From the NCBI GenBank assembly GCA_023014485.1, contig JAJOZX010012053.1:1-64000 (forward strand): a stretch of DNA of 64,000 nt, in the 5' to 3' direction. The notes beneath the pieces are model-generated. The model worked only from the letters and a program-made list of their open reading frames with translations, ran no database searches and was not told the origin of the DNA. Shown piece after piece: positions 34,228 to 44,641 of the stretch. Position numbers and translations under genes: made by a program. Source of the stretch: Bathynomus jamesi. Its lineage: Eukaryota > Arthropoda > Malacostraca > Isopoda > Cirolanidae. The number at the start of each line of letters is the position of its first letter. Positions within the stretch are counted from its first letter, which is position 1.

Positions 34228-34414
34228 CTTTCTATCTAGACTAGTCCATGATCACAGTTAGTCAGGGGGCTTAATCATATAATTGTTCAAATCATTCCAA
34301 AAGTGCCATTTTTGGACCACAAGTAGCTATGACCATACTAATTTGAATGTTTGCGGGAGCCAAGCTGGGCTCCCACTGTGGCGGCCATATTGGCCAAATC
34401 AAAATGGCCGCTGT
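34228..34414 (+). repeat. internal terminal-like module of the 8.56 kb insertion
   Basis: From 34250 the sequence (AGTTAGTCAGGGGGCTTAAT, CCAAAAGTGCCATTTTT, CTATGACCATA, GCGGGAGCCAA, GGCTCCCACTGTGGCGGCCA) is the reverse complement of 37660-37850 over about 160 bp: TIRs around gene B. Going left from 34240, GGACTAGTCTAGATAG (reverse strand) matches the left outer end of the insertion at 29358 (GGACTAGTCGAGATAG). The palindrome GGACTAGTCC near 34232-34241 joins both. So gene A and gene B each sit between their own inverted repeats. Confidence 0.7.
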
Positions 34415-34605
34415 CCAAAATGACATCCACTTGAGTACCAATACTAGTACAGGTTACATAGTTAACTTGATAAAAAATAAGAGTCAGCATCAACATCTTT
34501 TGCTATTAAACTTTAGTATATACGCAAGTACAATCTTCTTTATTCCTTTTACTCACAGTACTGCATCTCATGATAATGTCTATCCAATAGATGGCTGTTC
34601 ACTGA

Positions 34606-37228
34606 TTAATAGTCGTCATTGTTCAGGCAGCCACCCTCACACTTGCAGAGTGTCGTACATCGAATTCCAGCACTACTGCATTTGCAATTCCCTCTGCAGG
34701 CTTTAGTGCATCCGCAATGAAGGAGAAGAGCACATGCCTTACTGGCATCAGCGAGAGTTGTCCAGAAAGGGAGCCATTGGTTGCTGCGCTTGTCATATTC
34801 CCATCCCCATTTATCAAAAGCAGGGAGTGTCTGATGGCATGTGGTTGACTGCTTCCACACAAAACTTGCCTGCAACAATGACCTTTTGATATGCTGGAAG
34901 AGGGCAGCTTGGGTAGGTGGTATGCTGTCCAATGATCGACTGCCACTAGAAAACAGATGGTGCCTGGCTACGTTTACAGATGCTTGTCCACATGTTTTAC
35001 TGTACATGAGCACAACAAACCTCTCAATGTGTGTCATTTCAGGAGATACTAGACTGAAGGACTCGGGGTCTTCAGTCAATTTGATCATGGTTTCAGTTAA
35101 GTTTGGTGTATTATTCCATGCAGTCCATGCTGTCTTCTTCCCACATCCAAGAAACTGAGACGTAGTGTCGCAGCCTGTTAGTGCATGGAACAGAGGTAGA
35201 GCCAGCGACTTTGATGGACCAAGCTGTGATTGAATGCTGTGCACTGGGATGTCTCGGTAATATTTGCCACTACCAAAACCAATCCAGAGTTCTGTTAGGT
35301 CAAGCTGTTGAAAGAAAGCAATGGCAAGAACGACTATGTCACTGTCAACAGTGCGGGTGAATGCTTTCTTGTGACCCTGAGATGATGCGTGAGCAAGATG
35401 CAGAATGATCCGCGTATCTGCCTCTGTGTGGTTGCATGGTTGGAGCCGATATATCAAATGCTTTATTGGAGAGCACAGTTTCTAATTCAGTGCTGAGGAG
35501 GAGTTTTCCACCCATGTCAATCTTGATCAGCTGTTTACTGATAAAGACGAACAGTTCCTTCTTGTTTTCCACATTTTTCAAATATGACTGCCAGTCTCGT
35601 TTGGGAATGGGTGTGGTACCATCATTATTTGGATCAAGTCGAGTACGTGCTCCTGAACCACGCCGCTGCTGTGCAAGTGATTTCAGACTGTCTTCAGGAT
35701 AGGTATCCCACACGGCATCGACGCGCTCAACTGTGTCAGTCATCTGTGCTTTAATGAAAGGTATGATGTGTAGAGATACATATTCAGCAAATGTTGATGC
35801 TCTACTTGGACGCACAATGTGGATGATGGCGGCCATGTCATACAACTGAACTGTCACTTGTTTAGCAGGATTGGCAGATCCAGTTGGTGCATTGACACAT
35901 GCAAAAATGTCTGATTTATTTCCAGCTCTGAGTGAACCTCGGTCTGAGAGTGAAGGGGGCTCTCGCTGATTCTCGTATGTGAAAAATTCTGTCATATCCG
36001 CATCTGGACGTGATTGTAGAGACAGGAATAGCTGAGTAATGAGCACTGTGTTTTGCTTCTGTACCCCCACTTTGCTACTCTTCTTGCGTGGGTCTGGCCG
36101 ATTGCTGAATGTGTACACATTGTTTTTCTTTATAGTGTTTGATATAGGAACTGTCCCTTTGTCCAGCCTAGTCTTTACATACTCCTCATGAAGGGCTTGG
36201 CCAACTTCCTGTATCTGTGACAGTGTTTCTTCTATGGGGGACATCAGGCATTGTGGAGAGAATGAACCATTAAATGGCTCTTGTTTCTGAAGGATTCGCT
36301 TTCGTAGTGCCATAGCAGCACGTATCAATAACACAGCTTCATCTTGATTGATTTGTGAGGAATGATAGTTTTGTTCTAGCACAGCACCCACTTTTGCCTT
36401 GTGGCTAATGAATACATCTCTCCCCTGTGCATAGGAAGCCCACTCAGGAAGATGCTCAAGCAGATGGTCTTTCAATCTTGTTGCATGAGGTTCTCTACCA
36501 GAACAGGGATGTCCTAGATCTGACATCATTATCTTGTACATTTCCCGTAAGTCAGACAACTTGTGGACCTCAGACTGAGAGTCATCCACAAATGCCACTA
36601 ACTGTGCTATGACCATGGGATCAAATGGGGGAGGCTTGGGTTCACTTGAAGATCGATGTTCAACTGCACGAGCTCCATCACGAAGCCGCCAATAGCATTG
36701 TACATGATAACATGCATCCATTGCATGTACATCAGAACCTGCAGTCAAGCGCCCATATAAATGCCAGTTGTTAGTTGTTTTTGCCCAATTCTTCAGATTT
36801 TGATCAATGTTGTCACTTAAGGCTCTATGAAGATCATGCTGATCCTCACCCAGACATATGATGCAGAATAATGTTTCTGGAGGTGATCCGTAACTTGATC
36901 TGAGTTTCTTCGGACTTATCCCAGCTGCACATTCATCTTGCGTGGCCACTTTTCCTCGTGCCCGCTTTACCCTGTAACTGTTGCATGCACTCCTACAACT
37001 TTTATGATACACTGCAGCATGTGATTGAAGGGTTGCTGCAATTCCTGAGCCATCATCGAGCTCACTAACCTTGATACCAGATGGAACAGCATTGAGCTGC
37101 ACAAAATCATTCAGATCTCTTTCAAGAGATGAATATCCCTGTTCTTTTGGCTGTTGTAATGCCTCGTCTTTGCTGGACTGACATAGGCAACACAGTGTCC
37201 AATTAATTCCAGTTATGTTAGTAGACAT
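34606..37228 (-). pseudogene. gene B: PIN/FEN-like plus CXC-domain protein, one frameshift
   Basis: ATG at 37228 opens 627 codons ending at 35345; a second frame, 35457-34606, continues the same protein, so one small indel near 35440 breaks it. N-terminal Cys/His-rich modules: LCCLCQSS, HKSCRSACN, FCIICLGED, CYHVQCYW. C-terminal part: EADTRIILHLAH, RTVDSDIVVLAI and TGCDTTSQFLGCGKKTAW, an acidic pattern resembling PIN/FEN-type nucleases (inference), then a tesmin/TSO1-like CXC motif CGCTKACRGNCKCSS and CTTLCKCEGGC, which binds Zn and DNA in that family. No introns seen. I recognise it as an unannotated, repeat-associated family of invertebrates and fish. It lies between inverted repeats at 34250-34414 and 37660-37850. 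Confidence 0.65.
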
Positions 37229-37657
37229 GTTGAGGTATTAATGTTCTACTACACACTACACACTACTAACTACACACTAACGAGATCTTCATATCTGCAG
37301 GCCTGAAGAGACTAGAATGTGAAGAAGACCACCACCGCATAGACTTGCTTCAGAGGAATACAGGTATGCCAACACCTGCAAAAATAATAAAAAATAGATT
37401 AATAGTGGACAAAATGTCATTAGAAATCCAATGTAAAAGTTAATATAGCTGTTACAACCACAAATCTAAGTGCAATAATTATGTATCATGATTCAATTGA
37501 CATAAAATGTACATTTCTTATAAAATAATATCAAATGTGGATATATACGACCTGACGTATATCTTGAATTAAAAAACAAATATCAGAACTGGATTCTCTA
37601 TACTCAAAAACATACAAAAAGTGTCATTATTTGCTGTTCTACTATGATTGGTTGTTA
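37229..37657. other. 5' flank of gene B, no gene seen
   Basis: Contains a short CACACTA-rich repeat (37247-37280) and otherwise AT-rich DNA up to the inverted repeat. Probably promoter and leader of gene B; no specific motif can be supported. Confidence 0.35.
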
Positions 37658-37871
37658 TTTTATCGCCCAATGTCAGACCAGATGGCGGCCATCTTGGATT
37701 CGTCCATAATGGCCGCCACAGGGAGAGCCCATGTTGGCTCCCGCAAAAAAATGAATGCTTATGGTCATATCTACCCCTGGTAAAAAAATGGTACTTTTGG
37801 AACAACGGGAACAATCGGGGTGATTTTTTGGATTAAGCCCCCTGACTAAGTTCCAAAATCAACCTACCCTA
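37658..37871 (-). repeat. right terminal inverted repeat of the 8.56 kb insertion
   Basis: Reverse complement of 34250-34414 over about 160 bp, then extends outward with AAAATCAACCTACCCTA, which pairs with the far left end at 29316. Contains duplicated GGCGGCCATNTTGG-type words (GATGGCGGCCATCTTGG, ATGGCCGCCA), which are themselves palindromic. Confidence 0.75.
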
Positions 37872-38868
37872 CTAGCCAATGCTCACAGACGTCGAAGCAA
37901 AAACTCCTCCAATTAACCGCACTCTCGGAAGCCAACGCTAAATAGAGTTGTGCATCTAGCTGTGTCGAACGCTTTGTCAAGAATAACCCAACGTACAATA
38001 AGTTTTGCCACAGTTTGAGGTGGGATTTTTCAATCAACGTGCCCTTTCGACGGGAAACAGAGAAGGAACACTTTTTTTTTCTGCCACCAGTGCTGGACTT
38101 ACCTATAAGCTAAATAAGCTATAGCTTAGGGCCACACACCCTCGGGGGCCTCATTTTTTTAAATATATTTTTATTTTATCATTAGTTTTTATTCTTTAAC
38201 ACTAATTCATCAAAAATTATATATATATATATATATATATTATTTTTCTTTATCATTAACATTAATATAAAAAATAATAATTATAGTAATAATGACAACA
38301 ATTGTAAAATACTTCGACAACTGTATGGTACATTAAGTTTTAAAGACTTACACAATGTTTAAGTGATACACTCAAGCTCATAATGCACGAGGTCGTGACA
38401 AGGTGACAGAGCAGCTTTTTAAATAAAAAGGGGATTATTATTAAATTTAGTTTTGTTTAAATATTTGTACTGAATACTTGCTAATTGTTAAGGGCAGTAA
38501 TTATTTTCTATGCGGCAAATGGAATAAATCAATTAATTAGTTAAAAGGAACATTTTCTAACTAATTTAATTTTGTAATCATTAATAAATAATAATCATGC
38601 ATAATTATTTTAAATTTTTTTACCCGAATTTTTTTAGAGAAGGGCCTCAAATTTCATATAGCTTAGGGCCTCAGCAGGTGAAAGTCCGGCCCTGTCTGCC
38701 ACGCTCGTCCCTAGTCAATCTTCTGCAATAATATTGGTCAGCAACTTCTCTATAATTACATTCATGACCACACTGTGGACAAATTACACGAGTAGGTAAA
38801 ACACCGTGACTGGTAAAGAAAACTTCAGCACCATTTTTTATAAGTAATCCAAATGACACCCCAGACAA
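37872..38868 (-). pseudogene. Merlin/IS1595-like transposase N-terminal part, interrupted
   Basis: Minus-strand frame from about 38868: GVSFGLLIKNGAEVFFTSHG, ICPQCGHECNYREVADQYYC (zinc ribbon with two CxxC-type pairs) and RRLTRDERG, then a hAT MITE (38088-38694), then RKKKCSFSVSRRKGTLIEKS, LKLWQNLLYVGLFLT and SAVNWRSFCFDVCEHWL. These match the zinc ribbon, the S..KGT-like segment and the W..F...VC..W motif that precede the first catalytic residue in Merlin and ISXO2-like transposases. The frame runs uninterrupted across the MITE site and across the 8.56 kb insertion into 29315. The catalytic core is missing. Confidence 0.65.
38088..38694. mobile_element. 607-bp hAT MITE
   Basis: Ends CAGTGCTGGACTT and, reversed, CAGGGCCGGACTT; perfect 8-bp target duplication TCTGCCAC (38080-38087, 38695-38702). 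Inner terminal sequence AGCTTAGGGCC is repeated at both sides. Very AT-rich interior with a TA run at 38220-38240 and no coding capacity. It lies in the zinc-ribbon part of the Merlin-like ORF, and its removal leaves the frame DERGRKKKCSF. Confidence 0.9.
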
Positions 38869-38880
38869 ACCATAGCGAAA

Positions 38881-39277
38881 ACCGAACTAAATAATGACTT
38901 TGGAATGAGTATGCATTATGGAGATTCAAAATGCACGTCTCTGATTGGTCGGATAAGGTAACATGAAACAAAAACCAGATTTAATTGGCTGATTTGACCT
39001 ATGTTTCCTAATTTTGCCACGAGATGTCTCCCCATAAAACTGGAGAGGACGAGGACCGGCAAAATTTTAGTGGAAAGAGGTAAACACTCGGTCAATGGCC
39101 TATGATGGCTGCTTTTTATGTCTAAATTTTTTTTTTTCCGTAAAAAATAATTATTACATTTCCTTAATTTTTATCAGTTCCCCTGAGGTTTCAAGGTGTC
39201 CTGAATATGAATTTATATGTTAAATTGTCATAGAATGTCTCCTTCTATCGACAACGAACAAAGCATTAAAACGAATA
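38881..39277. other. no gene seen
   Basis: Unique-looking AT-rich DNA with a T/A homopolymer stretch near 39128. Upstream of the Merlin-like ORF on the minus strand; a promoter or first exon cannot be identified. Confidence 0.35.
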
Positions 39278-39400
39278 TTAACCTTCATTTCTTGTGCAAA
39301 TGAACATAAATATGTGTTTGGGTCATGCAATGGCAACTGTATTTCTGTTCAATTTGCACAAGAAATGAAGGTCATATTCGAACAAAGCACACCAAAATAC
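39278..39400. repeat. foldback of the dispersed family
   Basis: CCTTCATTTCTTGTGCAAAT followed by GAACATAAATA pairs with TATTTCTGTTC and AATTTGCACAAGAAATGAAG; spacer about 25 bp. ACCTTCATTTC also occurs at 28922 and 49092, so the arm sequence is dispersed. Confidence 0.75.
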
Positions 39401-39479
39401 ACTTGAAAAATGTATTTTTGACTACATTTTATACAATAAAGCAGAACCAAACACGTTCACCTCAAAATTAACCAGAAAA

Positions 39480-39800
39480 GTTTGCGCTCGTCATTTTTGT
39501 TTAAACTAACGAAAATACCAAGACTTAACCTAACCAATCATCAAGGACGTACAGTTGTCCTAACCAGGCATTCAATTAACCTAACAGGTTAATATTTGTT
39601 ATTTCACCTAAATATCTTCTGATTTTTTCATATTAGGCACTCACTGTCACATTTCGGGCAAGTTAAGGATGAGAGAATAACGCCGTAATTGATGAAAACA
39701 TCCAATGCTTTGTCTTCATCTTGGGCGCATGACGAATCAAGTTCTCAAAGTCAAACCCACATGAATGGCACATCATAATTCTATCACAAACACCACCAAA
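39480..39800 (-). repeat. dispersed module with GGTTAGG words, second copy
   Basis: On the minus strand it matches 21013-21270 in order and keeps a 70-bp segment missing there. The frame reads GVCDRIMMCHSCGFDFENLI, RHAPKMKTKHWMF and SSITALFSHP; two Cys pairs (MCHSC; ACPKC-like after a shift) suggest a decayed zinc-binding protein, possibly a LINE ORF1. Function unknown. Confidence 0.55.
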
Positions 39801-40026
39801 CTGAATCCAATTAGAAAAAAAAATAGCCAGAACAGAAACCAACAAACTAATTAAGTCGCAGAGTAACATGACGTCATACCACCCCCAACTACAAACACAC
39901 ACACACACATTATATATATTGTGATATCGTGGGGTAGACACCCCAGTTAGGTTACTTAGGTTCTAGCAAACAATCAAAAGCACTTACCGGTGCGTTGAAT
40001 TAGATATTTTTTTGGGAGCCTACCAT

Positions 40027-43000
40027 CAGTGGCGGATTTAGGGGGGGGCCGAGTAGGCCATGGCCTACGGCCACGCGCCTGTGAGGGCCCCGCGCCCTCA
40101 CATATAATTATAATGTTGGATTCCACTATAAATAATACAATTGATTAATGATTAGTGATAATTATGGTATCACTCTCTTTGCTGGCGGGAGTTTAGTTCT
40201 ATTCAGGCCGCTGTGGAGTGCACATGTGAGTGTGTTTAGTGGTAAGTAATGGTAAAAGTCGTATCTCGAAAAAGTCGCCAGTCAATAAATGGGGATGGGG
40301 GAGTTTTAGTCAGCTTTATAATAACATAAATAAGTTGAAAAATGTTAAATTAATGTAATTAATTTTTTTATATGAAACGTACTTAGGCTAGGTTAGGTCA
40401 GTTTAGCTTAGATTCATAATAAATACATTTTATACATATTTAAGGAAAAAGTCGCCACTGGTGGGGGCTGGCGACTTTTCCCATAAAGCGACTTTTTCAC
40501 CCGAACAACTGTTTAGTGTCTGTATTTAATTAATTAATTAAACTGTATTAATTAATAATAAACCGAGGGTCAAGTGTAAATAGTTTGTTTTTTATGTTTT
40601 TATGTTTCAGGATAAGGCAGTGAGGCTGCACTGAGGCACAATGGAGAAATCAACAAGTCGTGATCGTGATCAAGGGAGGAAGTATAAAGTGTTAAACGAC
40701 AAGAAAAGGCAGACGTAAACCAAAGAGTAAAAAAACTACCAAAAATAACTCAATGGTTGACATATCCAACAGTATCTGAATCTGCAAAATCACAAACTCA
40801 AACTGAATCCGGTCAAACTGAATCTGAATCAGTAGAGACACCAATTACGCCTGAAACAACTGGAGAAGCCACAACTAGTACTGAACCTAGTGTAGTTAGC
40901 GCAATTGAACCTGAACACAGTGACAGTGAGGAGACACAAGAGGAAGTGAAAGTTATGAATACCGGTACTGAACAAGGATTTGAAACGGATCTTGGATTAT
41001 GGCCTAAAATAATTACTGAAAATGTGTGTGACTATTGGTTGAAAAAGGGAAGCGCAGAATGTCGACACTGTGATGGTGACTTCAAAGAGTCAGCTGTGAA
41101 AGAGCTAAACAGAACCCGTCATTGTACAAAGACATTATTCACTCGAACTCATTCATTATCTGGCCAAGAAATTAATCTTAAATGGCTCTGTTACTCTAAA
41201 ACAACTGGTAAAGTGTATTGTTTTGCTTGCAAGCTTATGTCAAAGGTGGAAAGCTCATTCACAACTGGCTTCAATGGTTGGAAGAACGCTAGGTATGTCA
41301 TAGAATCTCACAGTAGGTCAGATCAGCACAGGAAAAGTATGGTCGAAATGATATATCGAAAGACTGCGGGTGCCCGTATTGACTCTAATCTAGTACAACA
41401 ATATGAAAGTGAATGCGAGTACTGGCAAGCAGTATTGAGGAGGTGTGTAGATGTTTTAAAGCTACTTTGCGAACGCGGGCTAGCCATTCGAGGTAAAGAT
41501 GAAGTAATTGGATCAGTACACAATGGAAACTATCTTGGGATTCTAGAGCTGCTGAGCACATACGACAGTTTCTTGGCAGCACATATCAAGAAACACGCAA
41601 ACACAGGTAGTGGTCATACTTCCTACTTGTCCCATGTCATTTCTGAGGAAGTCATTGGAATAATGGCAGAAAAGGTTATGTCCTCAATAACAGATGAAGT
41701 AAAAACAGCAAAGTACTTCTCAATTTCTGTTGACCCCACACCTGATATTTCACACATGGATCAACTTACTTTTACAATCCGCTATGTACTGCCTACTACA
41801 GGTCCAGTTGAAAGGTTTTTGCAGTTTATTCCCATGCTAAGCCACACTGGCAGAGATATTGCTACAACTGTTCTTGATTTTCTTAAAGAGAAGAACATTC
41901 CAGTTATCGACTGCCGAGGACAGTCCTATGACAATGCCAGCAACATGTCTGGTAAATATCTGGGGACCCAACAGATAATCAAGAATGAGTGTAGTGAAGC
42001 TGAGTACATACCATGTATGGCTCATTCCTTAAACTTGGTGGCTAAGTGTGCTGCAGAAAGCTGTCCTGCTGCAGTGTCATTGTTTGCTCTGGTACAAAAT
42101 ATGTACTCCTTTCTTGTTGCATCTACTTATCGTTGGAGGAGACACCGTGAGGTACTAGAGACTAATAAAGATAAGAAGTTGAAAGTTGATAAAATACTTT
42201 CAGACACTCGTTGGTCAGCACGAGCAGATGCTGTAGCTGCTCTCAGTAGAGCACACAAAGAGAACATCATTGTTCTGGAAGAGTTATTCTCAGATCAGAA
42301 TCAGCCAGCTGAAACAAGAGCTGAAGCAAGTGGTCTTCTCAAAGGTTTGAAAAAACTTGAAACAGTGATTCTTCTTGAAGTTTGGGATACAGTATTGGAA
42401 AGGTTTCAGAGTAGCAGTATCCAGCTGCAAAAATCTGGGCTCTCCCTCAACACAGCTGTCACACTGCTAGAGTCTCTTTTACAATTTGCTAAAGACCTGA
42501 GATCCCAGTTCGATGACTTTGAAGCAAAAGCTATGGCTAAGTGTGATCCCTGTGATGTGACGAGTAATGATGCATACTACGCCGACACGCAGCGTATTAG
42601 GAAGCGCAAGCGTCACCACGATGAACTAGACTCCGCGGAGGATGTTATGCTGACAGGGAGAGACAAGTTTAGAGTGACTGCATTCTTGCCCATCATTGAC
42701 AAGCTCTGTGCTGCCCTACAACAACGCATTGCTGCTTACAGCGACCTTCGAGAGAAATTTGGGTTTTTATCAGAGATCTCAAACAAAACGAACACTGAGC
42801 TTAAAGCATCTGCTGAAAAGCTTGTGTCTTCATATCCTAAGGACTTGGAGGCTGGATTGGAGTCGGAGCTTTTGCAGTTTGCACACCTTATGAAATCCAT
42901 TCCAAGAGATTCACCTGAAAGTGCTCCTTCATCAGGTGGTGCAAAGGCTGCAAAAAATCCTGAACTAGAAATGTATGAGATAATTCACAGACATGACATG

Positions 43001-43668
43001 GTAGAAACATTTGCTAATGTTGAAATTGTATTACGACTCTATCTCTGCATGTTTGTCACAAACTGCACTGGGGAGCGATCATTCTCCAAGATGAAACTAG
43101 TCAAGAATTATCTAAGAAACACCATGGGGCAGGACCGTTTGTCTTCACTCACCCTGTTGAGCATTGAGCATGAGAAATTAAGGGTGCTTGATTTTACTGA
43201 TGTCATCAAACAGTTTGCAAGTAAGAAGGCTAGAAAAAAATCTTTTTTGACTGAGAAATAGTTAAGTGTACCGTACAAATTGCCTGCAATAAACAAAACC
43301 CACTCATTGCATCATTTGCATGTCAGTCAAGTGGTATTCTCTTTAGTTAATGGTGTATTATTATAGTTTTTTTTGTTAATGGTGTATTATTATAGTTATT
43401 TTTTATTGTTAAGCTTCAAAAAAACAAATGTGTAATGTTCAACTATGAAATGGTCATTTGGCTAATTAATTATCAATAAATTGAATATTGTTTAAAAAGT
43501 AAATTTATTTTAACGCTTCGCTCGCCCATTGATTTGAGGGCCCCGTAAGGTCACCACTGGGGGATGGGGGTGTAAATCTTAATTTCAGTTAATTAAGCTA
43601 GCTTTGCGTAGTTTGGGGCCCCGCACTCCAACCGGCCTAGGGCCCCGCGCACCTTAAATCCGCCACTG
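40027..43668 (+). mobile_element. 3.6 kb hAT element
   Basis: Ends CAGTGGCGGATTTAGG and, reversed, CAGTGGCGGATTTAAGG; perfect 8-bp target duplication CCTACCAT (40019-40026, 43669-43676). Subterminal GGGCCCCGCGC words occur at both ends. One transposase frame fills the interior. Nested in a solo LTR. Confidence 0.95.
40641..43261 (+). pseudogene. hAT transposase (TTF/ZMYM1-like), nearly intact
   Basis: ATG at 40641 starts MEKSTSRDRDQGRKYKVLND, then meets a stop after 25 codons; the main frame, open from about 40687 to 43261, continues the expected N-terminus as QRVKKLPKITQWLTYP, so a single indel separates them. Domains: Ser/Thr/Glu-rich linker, TTF zinc finger (LGLWPKIITENVCDYWLKKG, CRHCDGDF, GKVYCFACKLM), RNase H-like core with SVDPTPDISHMDQLT and CRGQSYDNASNMSGKY, DTRWSARADA, and the C-terminal NCTGERSFSKMKLVKNYLR with catalytic Glu. 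Usual family length. Translation from an internal ATG (for example MNTGTEQGF) would keep all catalytic parts, so activity cannot be excluded. Confidence 0.85.
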
Positions 43669-43990
43669 CCTACCATTATATTCCTGTGTCCCACAAACAG
43701 CCTACCTAACTCCCTCTTACATTACCAATTTAGAAGCTATAGACATTACCCCTAACTATGCTTAAGTACGGACAACTTCCTACCCCATTTGTCACCTTAG
43801 AAACACCACCTAATTACACTCAGCACCAACGATTAGGTCAGATAGGAAAAAACATCTCTAGGCTAGCCCAAAACAATACGAACAGCCGCGTTGGTTCGTT
43901 TATGCCTTCCTTTTGCCATTCAGCTTAGATTTAGTGATATTTCCCCTTTAGTGACTTTTAGACTATATACATTATATACACACACGTCAC

Positions 43991-43994
<4 letters not shown>

Positions 43995-44051
<57 letters not shown>
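43995..44051. repeat. (AT)n microsatellite
   Basis: Pure TA repeat between the solo LTR and the perfect palindrome. Confidence 0.95.
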
Positions 44052-44053
<2 letters not shown>

Positions 44054-44216
44054 CTGCAATGACCACGCAGTATATAAATGAATAGAAACGACGTAAATAA
44101 GGAGCGTCTCTGCACACGGGGAAGAGAAATAACGTTATTTCTCTTCCCCGTGTGCAGAGACGCTCCTTATTTACGTCGTTTCTATTCATTTATATACTGC
44201 GTGGTCATTGCAGTTA
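44051..44216. repeat. perfect 166-bp palindrome without spacer
   Basis: Each 83-bp arm is an exact reverse complement of the other; the centre is AATAACGTTATT between 44133 and 44134. The left arm starts with TAACTGCAATGACCACGCAG and the right arm ends with its complement. The right arm is the start of the 261-bp tandem array; the left arm is an inverted partial copy of the same unit, ending at the AT microsatellite. Confidence 0.95.
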
Positions 44217-44302
44217 AATGCACATATTCACGATTTGCGAGGGTGCCCTCTCAGGGCATTGGTTTCTGCCCTATGCAGGAGAATTTCGATTTATGATTGA
44301 TC

Positions 44303-44380
44303 GAGGTCCGTAGTGTAATGGTAGCGCATCCAACCGGCAATTGGAAGGCCCTGGGTTCGATTCCCGGGAGGTTCGCCTCA
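44303..44380 (+). tRNA. tRNA-like sequence, GGC in anticodon position, copy 1
   Basis: Matches the Pol III box A consensus (TAGTGTAATGG) and box B (GGTTCGATTCC) exactly, followed by TTTTT, a Pol III terminator. A T arm (CTGGG/CCCGG), anticodon stem (TCCAA/TTGGA) with loop CCGGCAA (triplet GGC, which would read Ala codons) and a weak D arm can be drawn. The acceptor stem is poor, here with an extra mismatch, and position 33 is C instead of U. It is therefore more likely a tRNA-derived repeat or pseudogene than a working tRNA. Confidence 0.45.
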
Positions 44381-44563
44381 TTTTTCATTTATTCGTTATT
44401 TCTCTTCCCCGTGTGCAGAGACGCTCCTTATTTACGTCGTTTCTATTCATTTATATACTGCGTGGTCATTGCAGTTAAATGCACATATTCACGATTTGCG
44501 AGGGTGCCCTCTCAGGGCATTGGTTTCTGCCCTATGTAGGAGAATTTCGATTTATGATTGATC

Positions 44564-44641
44564 GAGGTCCGTAGTGTAATGGTAGCGCATCCAACCGGCA
44601 ATTGGAAGGCCCTGGGTTCGATTCCCGGGCGGTTCGCCTCA
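44564..44641 (+). tRNA. tRNA-like sequence, GGC in anticodon position, copy 2
   Basis: Same as copy 1 but with GCGGTTC in the 3' acceptor strand, which pairs better with GGTCCGT (one T-T mismatch and two G-T pairs). Boxes A and B and the TTTTT terminator are intact. Confidence 0.5.

Larger units (their letters stand above)
29316..37871 (-). mobile_element. 8.56 kb two-gene insertion with 9-bp target duplication
   Basis: CTAGCCAAT flanks both ends (29307-29315, 37872-37880). The left end AAGGTAGGTTGATTTT and the reversed right end TAGGGTAGGTTGATTTT are imperfect TIRs, both followed inward by AGTCAGGG(GG)CTTAAT. Without the insertion and one duplication copy the minus strand of a Merlin-like ORF continues as CEHWLGQQVQIGGPG. 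It carries gene A and gene B, both on the minus strand. An internal terminal-like module at 34228-34414 means it may be two nested or abutting elements. A 9-bp duplication would suit Mutator-like elements, but neither gene is a recognised MULE transposase. Confidence 0.7.
39920..43994. mobile_element. solo LTR split by a hAT element
   Basis: Begins TGTGATATCGTGGGG and ends CACGTCACCTCA (TG...CA), about 425 bp without the hAT. The 5-bp duplication TATAT lies on both sides within an AT-rich site. It is homologous over its whole length to 53784-54216, which has its own CTAAT duplication, so both are solo LTRs of one family, distinct from the Gypsy LTRs at 54246 and 60663. No internal retroviral-type region is attached. 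Confidence 0.75.

Noticed and set aside
35345..37228. Gene B as a conserved host gene
   Set aside because: It is frameshifted, intronless and enclosed by inverted repeats within an insertion that has target duplications.
29316..37871. Polinton/Maverick element
   Set aside because: No DNA polymerase B, packaging ATPase, integrase or capsid-type frame, and the target duplication is 9 bp rather than 6.
43891..44539. Short frames over the palindrome and 261-bp array as genes
   Set aside because: They repeat with the array, read through microsatellite and tRNA-like sequence, and appear on both strands because of the palindrome.
44303..44641. Two functional tRNA-Ala genes
   Set aside because: Acceptor stems are poorly paired and position 33 is C; kept only as tRNA-like sequences.
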